Source of the DNA: Chara braunii
Lineage: Eukaryota; Streptophyta; Charophyceae; Charales; Characeae
Reading direction: 5' to 3'
DNA length: 44,740 nt
Assembly: GCA_003427395.1 (NCBI GenBank)
Contig: BFEA01000562.1
Location: forward strand, 834,699 to 879,438
The notes beneath the pieces were generated by a model, which did no database searches, had not been told where the DNA came from, and saw only the letters and a program-made list of their open reading frames with translations. Position numbers and translations under genes: made by a program. Shown piece by piece: positions 21,090-30,020 of this stretch (position 1 is its first letter; each line of letters opens with the position of its first letter).

Positions 21090-21546
21090 AACATAAAAAT
21101 TCCCACGAGAAATGGAAGTTGAAAAAACATTCTTAAAAAAAAAATCCTTCAAATTTATAAATTATCATTCCAATGTTCGTCCAATTCTAAAATTTCCTGT
21201 TTTATTTGATAAGTTCCCGTCTAAATATGAGTTTTCCTTTCTAACTACATCTATTTGTTCAAGATGGAATGAAAGTCTGGACGAGTTTATGAAATGTTTT
21301 AATTAAACTTTCATTCTACTACAACAAATATCTTCTAATTTAAATTGGATTAACCTATTTATGACTGAAAATGTTTACTTAGAATGACAATCCAATTAAA
21401 ATATTTCATAAACTCGTCCAGACTTCCATTTCATCTCTAGCATGCAGTTCAAATAAGAAGGGATACCCCATTTTTGGAAGGAAAGTTTTCAAGTAAGAAG
21501 GAAAATTTTAAAATTGGAATGACATTTTTTAAGATGGAACGAAAAT
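21090..21546. mobile_element. AT-rich foldback element inserted in LINE-B ORF1
   Basis: About 450 bases of markedly AT-rich sequence interrupt the LINE-B reading frame. The core is an inverted repeat: about 38 bases at 21267-21304 recur in reverse complement at about 21391-21430, both centred on GTCTGGACGAGTTTATGAAAT with few mismatches. Further GGAATGA/TCATTCC-like motifs recur towards both edges. A non-autonomous foldback or MITE insertion is the best reading. Edges and target duplication are not resolved, and the right edge may extend to about 21592. Confidence 0.65.
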
Positions 21547-22130
21547 TTAAAATTTAGAATGTAATTTTAATATAAAATGATTATTTAATTCTGGGAAATT
21601 TTTCTGTTGAGTCAGGTCTAGCACCTCTCCCTCTGTAGGAGGGGAGTTGACGTGTATCACCAGAGTTTCCAACGCTTCATCAACCATAATTCTGGTCAGT
21701 ACCATAGTGCCCAGTGGCGTGTCAGAGAAGATGAGTGGGACAAGAAAGTTATTCATTGACCCTTTTTCTTTATCAGTTTTTGTCAGAGTTTTCATTGGCC
21801 CTGCAAAGGACAACTGTTACGTGTTGTCTGACGCAGATAGGATTTTTTGCGTGTTTTGGCTAAGTCCAGAGGCGGGAGTTCAGCCATCGACACACTTTGG
21901 TCTTCACTGTACGAACCAATCCCCCCACCCTCTAACCCTTTCTTCTTTTTTGAGGGTGACACCCCTCTTATGGCCTCGTTCCACTTCCTTCCCCCTCTCT
22001 GGAGGATACCAGATCCTCCAAAGATGGAGGGAGTTCCCCCCTCTGTTTCTGAGGAGGGGGGGGGGGGCGCACTAACTTCTGAGGCTCAGAGGTCGATAAA
22101 TCTAGATAGAAGGAATTATCATATATTTTA
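21547..22130 (-). pseudogene. LINE-B ORF1 conserved C-terminal block and Pro/Lys linker
   Basis: The 21813-21547 frame contains FLVPLIFSDTPLGTMVL and ALETLVIHVNSPPTEGE, which match in pattern the LINE-A block around CPLEWV and GDVLLEYNQQLPT. Upstream, 22130-21840 reads through a short poly-C/poly-G tract (G10 on plus near 22058) with a Pro-rich then Lys-rich linker. Frameshifts separate the pieces. The function of the block is unknown. Confidence 0.55.
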
Positions 22131-23157
22131 AAGGCATCCATAGATGCGGTCCTTCTGGCAACCGGGGTGGTGAGGGCAGTATCCGAGTCTAGGGTATCCT
22201 TATTTCCAACTTCCTCCACTGTCTGCGCTTGGAACCCACCATCCAGTTCCTTTCCCATGACACCCAACAGGTCTTCTTCTGAATCCTCTCCACTTTCTGC
22301 CCCCTTCTCTTCCCTTGTCTCTCTCATTTCCTCTTCGTCAAGTATCTGCCCTTCTGTTTCCGATTCGATTTCTTTCTCTTCACCCTGCAGATCATCTTCA
22401 TTCAGTATAAATAATCTCACGTTTTTTCGCGATTCTTTGTCCGAGTCCACAACTTCAGTGAGTGGTTTTTCCGTTTGCCCCAGGTCTGATCGAGAGTCGG
22501 GATGAGGTTCCGAAGGCGGGTTTGCCCTCCTCCCGGAGTCTGTGACCCCTGGTTCCCAAAATTTAGCTGCTGCCAATTTTCCGGTTTCTCGATGGCGGAT
22601 TAAGGCCTCACTATCATCCTCCCCATCTTCCTCTTCCTCATCAAGCTCGTCAGGCCCTTTCAATTCCTCAACCTCCTTTCCGACCCAGTCCTCTTCCGCC
22701 TCCGCCAGGGGCTTCTGACCTTTGTCATAGTCTCCAGGCTTGCTTCCTCCCGCCTCCTTATCCTTTCCCCTTTCCTTGTTTGTCTTTCCAGTGGTCTGCC
22801 CTTCATCTGGCTGTTTTTCTCACCAACCCATTGCCTCGGATCAACCTTCAGGGAGGGGTTCCCAGTCTCCTTAGGCACATAAGCCTTCTTCTGTTGGTCC
22901 TGCCAAACCACTATGTGCCAATCTTTGGAAGATTCTGAGTCTCCCAAGTTTCCCTTGTTGTGCGAATTCCGCCCACTCAGACTTCCCTCGGGTTGTTTGT
23001 CTTTCGATTGGTTAACCGGGTCCTTGTTCTGTTTGCTCGTCTTCCCATTTTGCTTCCCACCCCCGTCATTCCCTTTTCCACTTGCCTCTTCCACAGGTGC
23101 TTTGCCTTTCGGTTTCTGTGGGTTGCTTTTCTGCCTCTTGTTTTTTGGGCAGTCCAC
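21968..23157 (-). pseudogene. LINE-B ORF1 charged linker region
   Basis: Two overlapping open frames (23157-22660 and 22663-21968) encode a Lys/Asn/Gln/Gly-rich stretch followed by a Glu/Asp-rich stretch (DELDEEEEDGEDDSEA and ETEGQILDEEEMRE). The charge pattern resembles the disordered ORF1 tail of LINE-A. A one-base frameshift at about 22661 separates them. No folded domain is visible. Confidence 0.65.
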
Positions 23158-24021
23158 GTCATCTGCTGAATGGAAGAATCTCCGGCAGTCTGGACACCAC
23201 GGAGTATCAGCACAAACAACCTTGATATCTACAAAACCAAATTCCGAAAGATCAATCGTTAAATAAGGTTTGTACTAAAACCTAGCCGACGTTGTAAGAT
23301 CAAATCTGACATTTAACAACTCTGGAGCAGTCAGTTCTTTGAACGCAGGATAGGATTTGAGAATAGTTCCAAAAGCAGTTTCTACTGCTTCCTCCAACAC
23401 AGGGAGGGCAGAAACCGAAACTTGCAAGCATCTAATCCAGAAAAACTGGTATCACATTGCTTGTCTCCAGTCGTGCAACTGGTTATCATTCATCCAAGGG
23501 AGGAAAGCGGGATCATACACTTTGCCCTCCAATTTGATCATATCCTTCCCTTTCCGCAGCATGAATGAAGCAACGAGACTCGACGTAGCAACATAGGTAA
23601 CCAGATTGCGACACTCATTATGAAATAGCCCTCTCCTAGTGGGGGCTGCTATAGATCTGTTTTTTCGCCCAGCCATCCTCATAGAGTCTCACGAGTCGTT
23701 TTTTAACGTTGACGGGGAGCGAAGTAGTCTCGTCCCCAAACAAAATTGCGACCACATGAGCCTTCAACCATTCCACCTGAACTCGAAGGACCTCCCGGTC
23801 CAATGTCACTTTGACATAGTCCGCCCCCACCTCTACCCTATTGGGGTTCGAAGTCGGGGCCACATGTTTAGGTAACAACCCATCGATATAACATGATGAT
23901 AATATCGTTCTTATTCTCTGTTTTTCGGCTTCAGAAAGAGGGGGGGAGGGTGGATCAGGGGCCGGGGGGGTTGGAGGGGGAGGGGGAGAGGGCGGACCGA
24001 ATCTTCTCCGTTACTCTCCAT
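23151..24021 (-). pseudogene. LINE-B ORF1 N-terminal RNA-binding part and zinc knuckle
   Basis: The ATG at 24019-24021 begins a Pro-rich leader. After a frameshift comes KVTLDREVLRVQVEWLKAHVVAILFGD, counterpart of LINE-A's DWMRDHAVVVFFEG. Another frameshift near 23640 leads to RNLVTYV, YDPAFLPWMNDNQL (LINE-A: YKLNFQKWLSPEEI). The zinc knuckle at 23151-23196 reads CPDCRRFFHSADDVDC, C-x2-C-x4-H-x6-C, two residues longer at the end than LINE-A's. Three frame breaks make it non-functional. Confidence 0.8.
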
Positions 24022-24561
24022 GTTCCTTCTCCTTCCCCAAAGACTATATGTCCTAGATAAATACGAAACGAAGAACTGCTCTAATCCCGTAACAATTTAA
24101 CACACTCCACTAATCTATTGACCAATAATACACCAGCAAAATGAAGAGGCCTACGCTATTCCAAACCAATAATATCGGACGTCATCCACCATTACAACGT
24201 GATAAAGTAAGCTGCGCATACAAACTGAAGGAGGTATTGTTCTAAAAATGGACACTCCAATGAATCCAGGATTGCTCCTGGGCCACGGCCTCTGCTCATC
24301 CTGTCGTATGCCTTGTCTCGAAGACCGACGAACACATCCCTAATCAGTATATTGTCATTACCTTGAGTCTTCAACTCGGAGTCTTCAGCCCGGAGGCTCG
24401 GGAACACGAGAGGAGGACAACTTATTCCCTCCCCTAGGTCTTCCCTGGGGAAAACGTCGTATCTTCCATACCATGCGGAAGAGAGAAAAACACCACCAAA
24501 ATAGTGCAACGTATTGCCCGTGACATTTCTCAACACGTCATGAAGAAAACCAGCGAAAAGA
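24022..24561 (-). other. Unassigned stretch upstream of LINE-B ORF1
   Basis: It may contain the LINE-B 5' UTR. A 114-codon minus-strand frame (24536-24192) has no recognisable domain. Near 24560-24650 the plus strand is rich in TTACG/CGTAA-type motifs. No tandem leader units like those of LINE-A are visible. Confidence 0.35.
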
Positions 24562-25412
24562 GTGTGCGTTACGATTGCGCCTCGGGAATACCGTAATACT
24601 ACGTGTACTTACGTACGCGCCAATCGTTACGTTAACGCAAAATTAGCGCACCTTAGCGTTGTTTCATGGCGCGGCCCCCCACCCCTCCAGAAAATAGTCG
24701 AAGCATCAACATGGGCGGATTTTCAAGATGCTATGTTAGAGAAGTTTTGGCTTGGGGATAAATTGACGACATCAGAGAATTTGAGGAATATCAAACGGGA
24801 TGTGTACGTAGTAGAAGAAAAAATTCTTCTTGATTATGAAAGGACCGCTCGTCGAATACAGAGTTTAACGGATAAACAGAAATGTCTTACCTTCCTCGCA
24901 AATTTCTCTGAGGCAGAGCAGCATGAGCTTATCCGTGGGGTAAACGACGAGTCAGATTGGGCAAGGATCCGTTCAAATTTCAGGAATGGGAACTTTAATC
25001 AGGTCCTTCGTTTGCAACTTCGCTTGCTACAGTCTGGGGGGAATGTCAGGATAATAAAAGGAAGAGGGATTCAACCCTCATCTCAATGCTCTCAGAAGTA
25101 AAAGGAATAATGAAAGAAATTCGGAAGGGCATATGTCACGAGCATCAGCAAGAAAAGCAAGGAAGCAAACAACAAATGATGGATCGACATGATCTAAGTA
25201 GAAAGAGTAGGAGAGTTCGTTCAAATTATGTCTCAACGCTAGCTGCTCAGGAGAATGAGTCCTCCAAGTTAGCGTCTCGAGGTCGACAAGGGCAGCGAGC
25301 GAAGAGGGGGAAAGAGTATTGGAAGAACATTGTGTGTAAAAGTAATGGTAGAGTCGGACAAACTTCAAGTATGTGTAAGGGGTCGAAAGTCGACGAAAAA
25401 CAAGTCGTTTAA
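24562..25412 (+). pseudogene. LTR-retrotransposon gag-like fragment
   Basis: From about 24690 the frame encodes TWADFQDAMLEKFW, ENLRNIKRDVYVVEEKILLDYERTARRI, KCLTFLANFSEAEQHEL and a basic C-terminal region. The W-x-x-F-x-x-x-x-x-x-x-F opening and the spacing to the Tyr-rich helix fit the retrotransposon gag family (PF03732 type), a capsid-like protein. The first in-frame ATG lies inside the domain (near 24729), so the N-terminus is missing. A second frame (25086-25412) continues with a Lys/Arg/Ser-rich tail. No protease, RT or integrase follows. It could be a dead element or a gag-only element. Confidence 0.6.
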
Positions 25413-26264
25413 TTTCTGATTCGATTGTTTTTACTGAACTTTGAAATTTTGTGTGGGATCATGATTTTTCTTCAACCTCTCATAAAAAGATTTTGGGTGA
25501 AACCATTTCATAAATATTTTGATCTATGTTTGTGAAACTTCTGTATTATTTGTTGGTGTATTTGTCATCATGGACAAGTGCAGGAATACGGGATCTTTTC
25601 TTTAGATCAACCTGACTCTTAGCTGGGATAGTGATGTGCTTGTCTTATGGATGTGATAATTATAGAAATATGTGTGTTATATATTTTGTATCCATAAGAC
25701 ATGTATTGTGTTATGTATGTATTTGAGATTTTATCATGCCATGGTGCTTGTGCGATAAAACTGTGAGCTCTGTAGGTGGTAGTGAGGTCCGCGCCGGAGC
25801 TGTGCTCTTGGTCCATAGCGGGATGTTGTCTTCTGGATCCTATGTGGTTTGAGGAAGAGGGACTACACTATCATTGAAAGAGAGGAACTTGAAAAGGTGT
25901 TGTGATCATATCAAGACGCTGCTTATAGAAGAGGCGACTATTGTTCACCACAAGGGGAGGAGTAGTGACCTAACCTCGTGTCGAGCAGAGTCATCTCATC
26001 CTCGTAGTCAAGGTCTTACTAACCTCGATTATGGGAGGTGGGGTTGTCCTACTCTATTAGGTAGCCGATAGATGGGTTCGCGACATCGGAATCAGAGGGA
26101 ATGTGGTGAGGCTTGAATCTAAAGCGGGGCTTGATGTCGACATGTTATCCCTTAAAGAAGATTACACCACTCCTCGATGCATATCACTGAAAGATCGATA
26201 ACATCTTACATGATATAAACTATAGTAAGTTCACTGTGATAATTTCATGGAGCAGCTCAGATTA
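25413..26264. other. AT-rich stretch without recognisable gene
   Basis: No domain, RNA gene or clear repeat is visible. It lies between the gag fragment and the 60-bp tandem repeats and may belong to the same non-autonomous element. Confidence 0.5.
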
Positions 26265-26765
26265 ATAGGGGAACTCGTTTATGGCAGGGTAACCTGTCAA
26301 AAATTGCGTTTTCCTTCATTTTAGTCACTGAATGAAAAATAAAGGAGTTCGTCTGTGGCAGGGCAACCTGTCTTGATCGTAGTTCTTCTCCGATCTTTGA
26401 GGGGTATATCTGCGGCAGCGCAATCTGTCTTGATCAGATTTTCTTTCAAAGATGTATTGAGAGTAGTTCGTCTGTCGCAGGGAAACCTGTCTTGCTCAGC
26501 GTTCTGTTCTCAACTTTAGGTGGAGAGGAACTTGTTTGTGGTAGGGAAACCTGTTTTGATCGACATTTTCTTCTGAGAGAGAGAAAAGTTCATTTGCGGC
26601 GGGATAACCGTCTTGATCAGTGTAACAATTATCTTCTAAAACAAAGGAGTTTGTCTGCGGCAGTGAAATCTGTCTTGATCGATGTTATCCTTTGTCCCTT
26701 GTAAGAGTATGCTTGCGACAAAAAGACCTGTCTTGATCAGTGCGCTATTTAAGAACTTATATGGA
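26265..26765 (+). repeat. Degenerate tandem array, about 60-bp units
   Basis: Eight imperfect copies start near 26269, 26344, 26402, 26465, 26527, 26587, 26646 and 26706. Each carries a conserved core close to TCTGCGGCAGGGAAACCTGT followed by CTTGATC. The rest of each unit is variable in sequence but similar in length (58-75 bases). Conservation of a core within diverged units suggests a binding site or structural element, not a freshly expanded satellite. Confidence 0.85.
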
Positions 26766-26906
26766 AAAAAAAAATAAAAAAAAAATGGTCGCGACATGAA
26801 TTATTACTTAGCTAATATGTGATATTGAGTAATAGGTATGTATATACACACATATATATTTGATTATTCACACTTTGTCTGAGCGACTCCAGGAGGTTGA
26901 TACATT

Positions 26907-26968
26907 CGAAAGACCCGCCAAGGGGTTAATCCTGACTCGAAAGACCTATCAGGGGGTTAATCCTGTTT
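26907..26968 (+). repeat. Two 31-bp tandem units
   Basis: CGAAAGACC followed by GGGGTTAATCCTG occurs at 26907 and 26938, two units 31 bases apart with a handful of differences. They sit about 140 bases past the 60-bp array. A short hairpin, GAACGACG-AGGA-CGTCGTTC, lies at about 27165-27184. Confidence 0.75.
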
Positions 26969-27982
26969 CTTTTGGATAAATGATAGTATCAACTGAATGG
27001 ATGTACCTTGAAACTTGTCGGAGGGTTTCCGGTACCATTCGAAGAAACAAAAATTTCTTGGGTGGGTTGTCAATGGAAGAAGGCTTCAACTTAGTTTAAA
27101 GCAGATTGTAAAATTGTTATGTATTGTAATCATTTCGCAAGAACCCTGACTTCTATTTTCATGGTGAACGACGAGGACGTCGTTCAATGGGGCTCGGGAA
27201 TGCTGTCGGGGCAAAAACCCTGACTAGGGTATCTGCCCGGTGTTTTTAAATGTCGGACGATGTCCGACTTAGTGAATGGTTATTCGGGCTTCATAACTTG
27301 ATGAGATGGGATTGTCTGCCAAAAGTTTATTCAAACCTGACCTATGACTGAGAAACAAAAACTTTTTAGAACCCTAGTCCGGACGTCTGCGGCATCCGAG
27401 AGTAGTGGCAGTGATTGGATGTGCTTCGTTTTGTCGAAATCCCTTAGGCGTACGGACATGGGAACGCTAGGGTTAGACCTATTCTACCTAAAATAGTGTC
27501 GCGCGGCTGCTAAGCCGCGTGATTCAGGGTCTACGCAGGCTAAAAAGAACGGTCGCGCCGTGGCGCGGAAGAAATACGAAGTTTTTCGGGATCGCGGGGG
27601 TTGACCTCAAGCCGAGGGGGGCCAGCAGGCCAATGTCGAGGCCTACCCGCTAGGTGACCTCGGAGTTGTGGTGGACAACCATCCATGGCAAGGCCACGGG
27701 CAGGCAGGGCCTGCAGGGCCACAGGCAGGCACGGCCTGCAAGGCCACGATATGGGGGATAGGGAAAGGGCGAAGCTCTTCATATAGAAAAGTTGCTCCTA
27801 TCACTATCGTGATAGGAGCTAGCTCAGGAGGTTACCATGCATGACTTGCACCCGGCGAATATCGGGATTGAACCTGGTATGCTGGCCCTACTGGGCAAAG
27901 CTCCTATTGGAAATGATGCCCGATGGCGCGACCGATCTCGGTCGTGCTATCTCAGGATCGCGCGGCTGAAGTCAGCCGTGCG

Positions 27983-28039
27983 GAGCATGACCCCTGTACG
28001 AGGATGACACGCATAGTTCAAGAAAGTATGAGTTTTTTT
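27983..28039 (+). pseudogene. U6 snRNA 3'-half-like segment in R1 copy 2
   Basis: Same arrangement as 4727-4783, with a few substitutions (for example ACGAGGATGACACGCATAG followed by TTCAAGAAA). It is preceded by the same GC-rich hairpin, here with one arm mutated, and ends in T7. It lacks the U6 5' half, so it cannot be a functional spliceosomal RNA. Confidence 0.7.
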
Positions 28040-28041
28040 AT

Positions 28042-28106
28042 ATTTTTTGCTAGGCTACCAGCCGGGCCGCCCGGGTCCCAGGTGGCCAGCCCGTGCAAGG
28101 TCCCAA

Positions 28107-28151
<45 letters not shown>

Positions 28152-28339
28152 AAAAAAATACTATGTTATGCAGAAAAATAAACTGAACAACTTTTGCCTT
28201 AGGGTCACATCGAAATTCTTCACTTAATTTAAAATAAAAAATAAAATTCAAAAATATTTTATTTATTTTTATTTTTTTTAATTATTTTGGCCCGGCCGGG
28301 CAAGTGACCCCGGGCCACTCTGGTAGCCCAGATTTTTTG
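28042..28339. mobile_element. hAT-like MITE with 8-bp target duplication
   Basis: A 282-base insert (28050-28331) is bounded by near-perfect 12-bp terminal inverted repeats, CTAGGCTACCAG and CTGGTAGCCCAG (one mismatch). Directly outside lie identical 8-bp duplications ATTTTTTG (28042-28049 and 28332-28339). R1 copy 1 has the site once and no insert (about 4785-4795), giving a natural empty site. An 8-bp duplication with short inverted repeats fits hAT-type transposition. There is no coding capacity, and the interior contains a poly-A run of about 40 bases and AT-rich sequence. Confidence 0.85.
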
Positions 28340-28373
<34 letters not shown>

Positions 28374-28740
28374 GGGAGAAAAAACTTACCTGCCCGCATC
28401 TGGACGCATAAGCACTCAGATACGGGCTCTGCAGAGATTGCTGCACCACGAGGTAAGTCGTACCCTTTCCTTTTTTTTTTTTTTTTTTTTTGCCACTTAG
28501 GCGATACAGCGCGACGAGAAGTGACCATTGGCCGGGCCAACGGGATAAAAGAAAAAAAAAAAAGAGAAAAAAAAGAGAAAAAAAAAAATCTAAAGCTAAA
28601 CTGAACAACGCATCAGGTGACGCTGGTAGAAGTGAGGGGACTTAGTGTCCCCTAGGAGAAACAGTAGGCGCCTGTCGGAAAACGGGCAGTCTTTTCTTCT
28701 TAGGTAAGTTTCTTTTTTCTTTTTCTCTTCAAGTTTTTAG

Positions 28741-28890
28741 ATATTGTCTTAAAATTTTTAGATTATTTTCTTTTAGATTTTTTTTAGATTCTTTCTAGAT
28801 TTATATATATATATATATATATTTTTTTTTTCGTTCGTTTTTTTTATGCCCGTTCGTTTTGACGAACGGGGCGTAATAAGGCACGATGTG
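28741..28890. other. Low-complexity AT stretch with a 9-bp hairpin
   Basis: AT-rich repeats (TTTTAGATT units and a (TA)9 at 28803-28822) lead to a hairpin at 28849-28870, CCCGTTCGT-TTTG-ACGAACGGG. A second small stem, GGCAC-GAT-GTGCC, at about 28880-28892 touches the hammerhead. Confidence 0.8.
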
Positions 28891-28949
28891 CCAGATTGTT
28901 TCGTCGGACTCTCACCGACTCATCAGGAGGCTGGACCTCAACAGTCTGG
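28891..28949 (-). ncRNA. Type III hammerhead ribozyme
   Basis: On the minus strand a complete 59-nt hammerhead can be drawn. Stem III CCAGACTG pairs with CAATCTGG (7 of 8 pairs, one C-A mismatch). The cleavage triplet GUU precedes stem I (GAGG-TCCAG-CCTC). The core CTGATGA is followed by stem II (GTCGG-TGAGAGT-CCGAC) and GAAA. Every invariant core nucleotide is present. The open stem III makes it type III, the class of plant viroid-like RNAs and plant retrozymes. No retrozyme LTR, primer-binding site or second copy is visible, so the parent element is unidentified. It is the most complete functional-looking element in the window. Confidence 0.9.
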
Positions 28950-29093
28950 ATGAGCAAAATCGAATGAATCTACCGCGCGATCACGGTTTTGTTCAGGCAT
29001 GGGGTTTGGGACCCTGTACTTGTGTTACGAGGGACTCCCTGCACACAGCTTGGGTGGTTTCAGGTGGCGATGAACGGTCGCGACCGTCGGATG

Positions 29094-29096
<3 letters not shown>

Positions 29097-29155
<59 letters not shown>

Positions 29156-29168
29156 CAGAGACAGAGAG
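29097..29168. repeat. (AG)n microsatellite
   Basis: About 50 bases of uninterrupted AG dinucleotides are followed by AGACAG-type variants. It gives rise to spurious Arg-Glu repeat frames. Confidence 0.98.
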
Positions 29169-29289
29169 GAAAGGGCTTAGGGCCGCGCGCTTGAAGTCAG
29201 CGCCTGTTTTGGCCCAGATACGGGCGCGGCAGGGGGCAACAACCCCTTGAGTTTGGCTAGTAGGGCCTGTGTGGTGACTGGTGAAATCA

Positions 29290-29510
29290 ACACGGTTATG
29301 GAGCCAATGTTGCAACTTACGGAAAAAATATGAACTTGAGTTGTCATAAAAGTACAGTGTGCGGTTACAAATGTCGATGTAAGACAATGCCCAATGATTG
29401 TCATTGATATGTAATGGCAAAAAGAAGTGGTCGAATGTTTCAAATGGGCGATTTTGTCGTCGACCGTCAATATTGTGGCCCGCAAAAGATATATTTCTGC
29501 GTGCAATTCC
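29290..29510 (-). pseudogene. Ulp1-type cysteine protease (C48) fragment
   Basis: One minus-strand frame, open from about 29510 and lacking an ATG upstream, reads RPFETFDHFFLPLHINDN then HWALSYIDICNRTLYFYDN. This is the His-Asp half of a Ulp1/SENP active site. The His of H-W and the Asp of Y-D lie 17 residues apart, as in yeast Ulp1. The catalytic Cys region is not found downstream, where the frame degenerates. Such domains process SUMO-like proteins and are also carried by some plant DNA transposons (MULE and CACTA types), the likelier source here. Confidence 0.7.
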
Positions 29511-29561
29511 GTTTGCTCATTTTCCAAAACGAGCCGCCCCTGCCCAAGGAAAGAGTAGTAA

Positions 29562-30020
29562 CGGCCACGTACGTGGCCGCGGGGATAGTGAAGATACAGG
29601 GGGTAGAAAGAGGAAAAAGAAGGAAGGAAAATGAGAGGAAAAATGTAACGGCCGTGAATGTGGCCGCGGCCGTGGAACAGGTGCAGCCCCTAGAAGCTTC
29701 TAGGGGCTGATGGGACTGCGCTAGTTCAGTTGAGCAGGCAGTCCTGGAATGGTTGAGTACCGTCATTTCCAAGAGCACCTGGCCTAGGGAAATGGCCAGG
29801 TGCTTCAGGGAACAAATAACCCTGGCTCCCCAAGGGGGAAACCAAGGCATAGAGCTCCTGGCCATTGATTTAGATCAAGGGCCGGGAGCTCTGACGAATT
29901 TTGCCTGGCTGTGGGCAAGGCAGCTGCCCACATGCCCTTGACTGGTTATAAAAGCCAGCACTGCACCCAGGAGCATCACACTTGTAGCAGTGTTGCTGGG
30001 GCATTCACTTGAGTGAATGC
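29562..30020. repeat. Chain of eight palindromes or hairpins
   Basis: Consecutive palindromic units, in order: 29562-29579 (18-bp perfect palindrome); 29649-29672 (CGGCCG ends); 29684-29709 (26-bp perfect palindrome); 29713-29744 (7-bp stem); 29774-29804 (11-bp stem); 29851-29892 (13-bp stem with one wobble); 29910-29932 (8-bp stem); 30001-30020 (20-bp perfect palindrome). They are unrelated in sequence to one another, so this is not a tandem repeat. A TATAAAA-like motif lies at about 29947. No function can be assigned. Confidence 0.8.

Larger units (their letters stand above)
16161..24050 (-). mobile_element. LINE-B: L1-clade non-LTR retrotransposon, degenerate
   Basis: A minus-strand relative of LINE-A. 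ORF1 runs from ATG 24019-24021 down to 20743 and ORF2 from ATG 20757-20759 to about 16513. ORF2 stays in one reading frame throughout, broken only by about six stop codons. ORF1 has several frameshifts and an AT-rich insertion at about 21090-21592. No poly-A tail (poly-T on plus) is present at 16161, so the 3' end is missing or displaced. Protein-level similarity to LINE-A covers every domain, but the DNA looks well diverged. Confidence 0.9.
27205..28740 (+). repeat. Dispersed repeat R1, copy 2
   Basis: This is the second copy of the block at 3946-5160, in the same direction and starting at the same TGTCGGGGCA. It is collinear through the GC-rich part, the U6-like segment and the poly-T parts. 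It is longer because a MITE sits at 28050-28331 and homopolymer lengths differ. Flanking sequence on both sides differs from copy 1, which defines the element's start precisely and its end roughly. Confidence 0.85.

Noticed and set aside
26265-26765. CRISPR-like array
   Set aside because: The repeats are imperfect, only the core is conserved, and the context is eukaryotic retroelement sequence.
3946-28740. R1 copies as the two LTRs of one giant LTR retrotransposon
   Set aside because: They are in direct orientation, but no primer-binding site, protease, RT or integrase lies between them in the right order. The only gag-like fragment is next to the right-hand copy. No TG...CA ends or target duplication match.
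29025-29194. Arg-Glu repeat proteins
   Set aside because: They are translations of the (AG)n microsatellite. Only the upstream minus-strand part (29290-29510) has a real domain.
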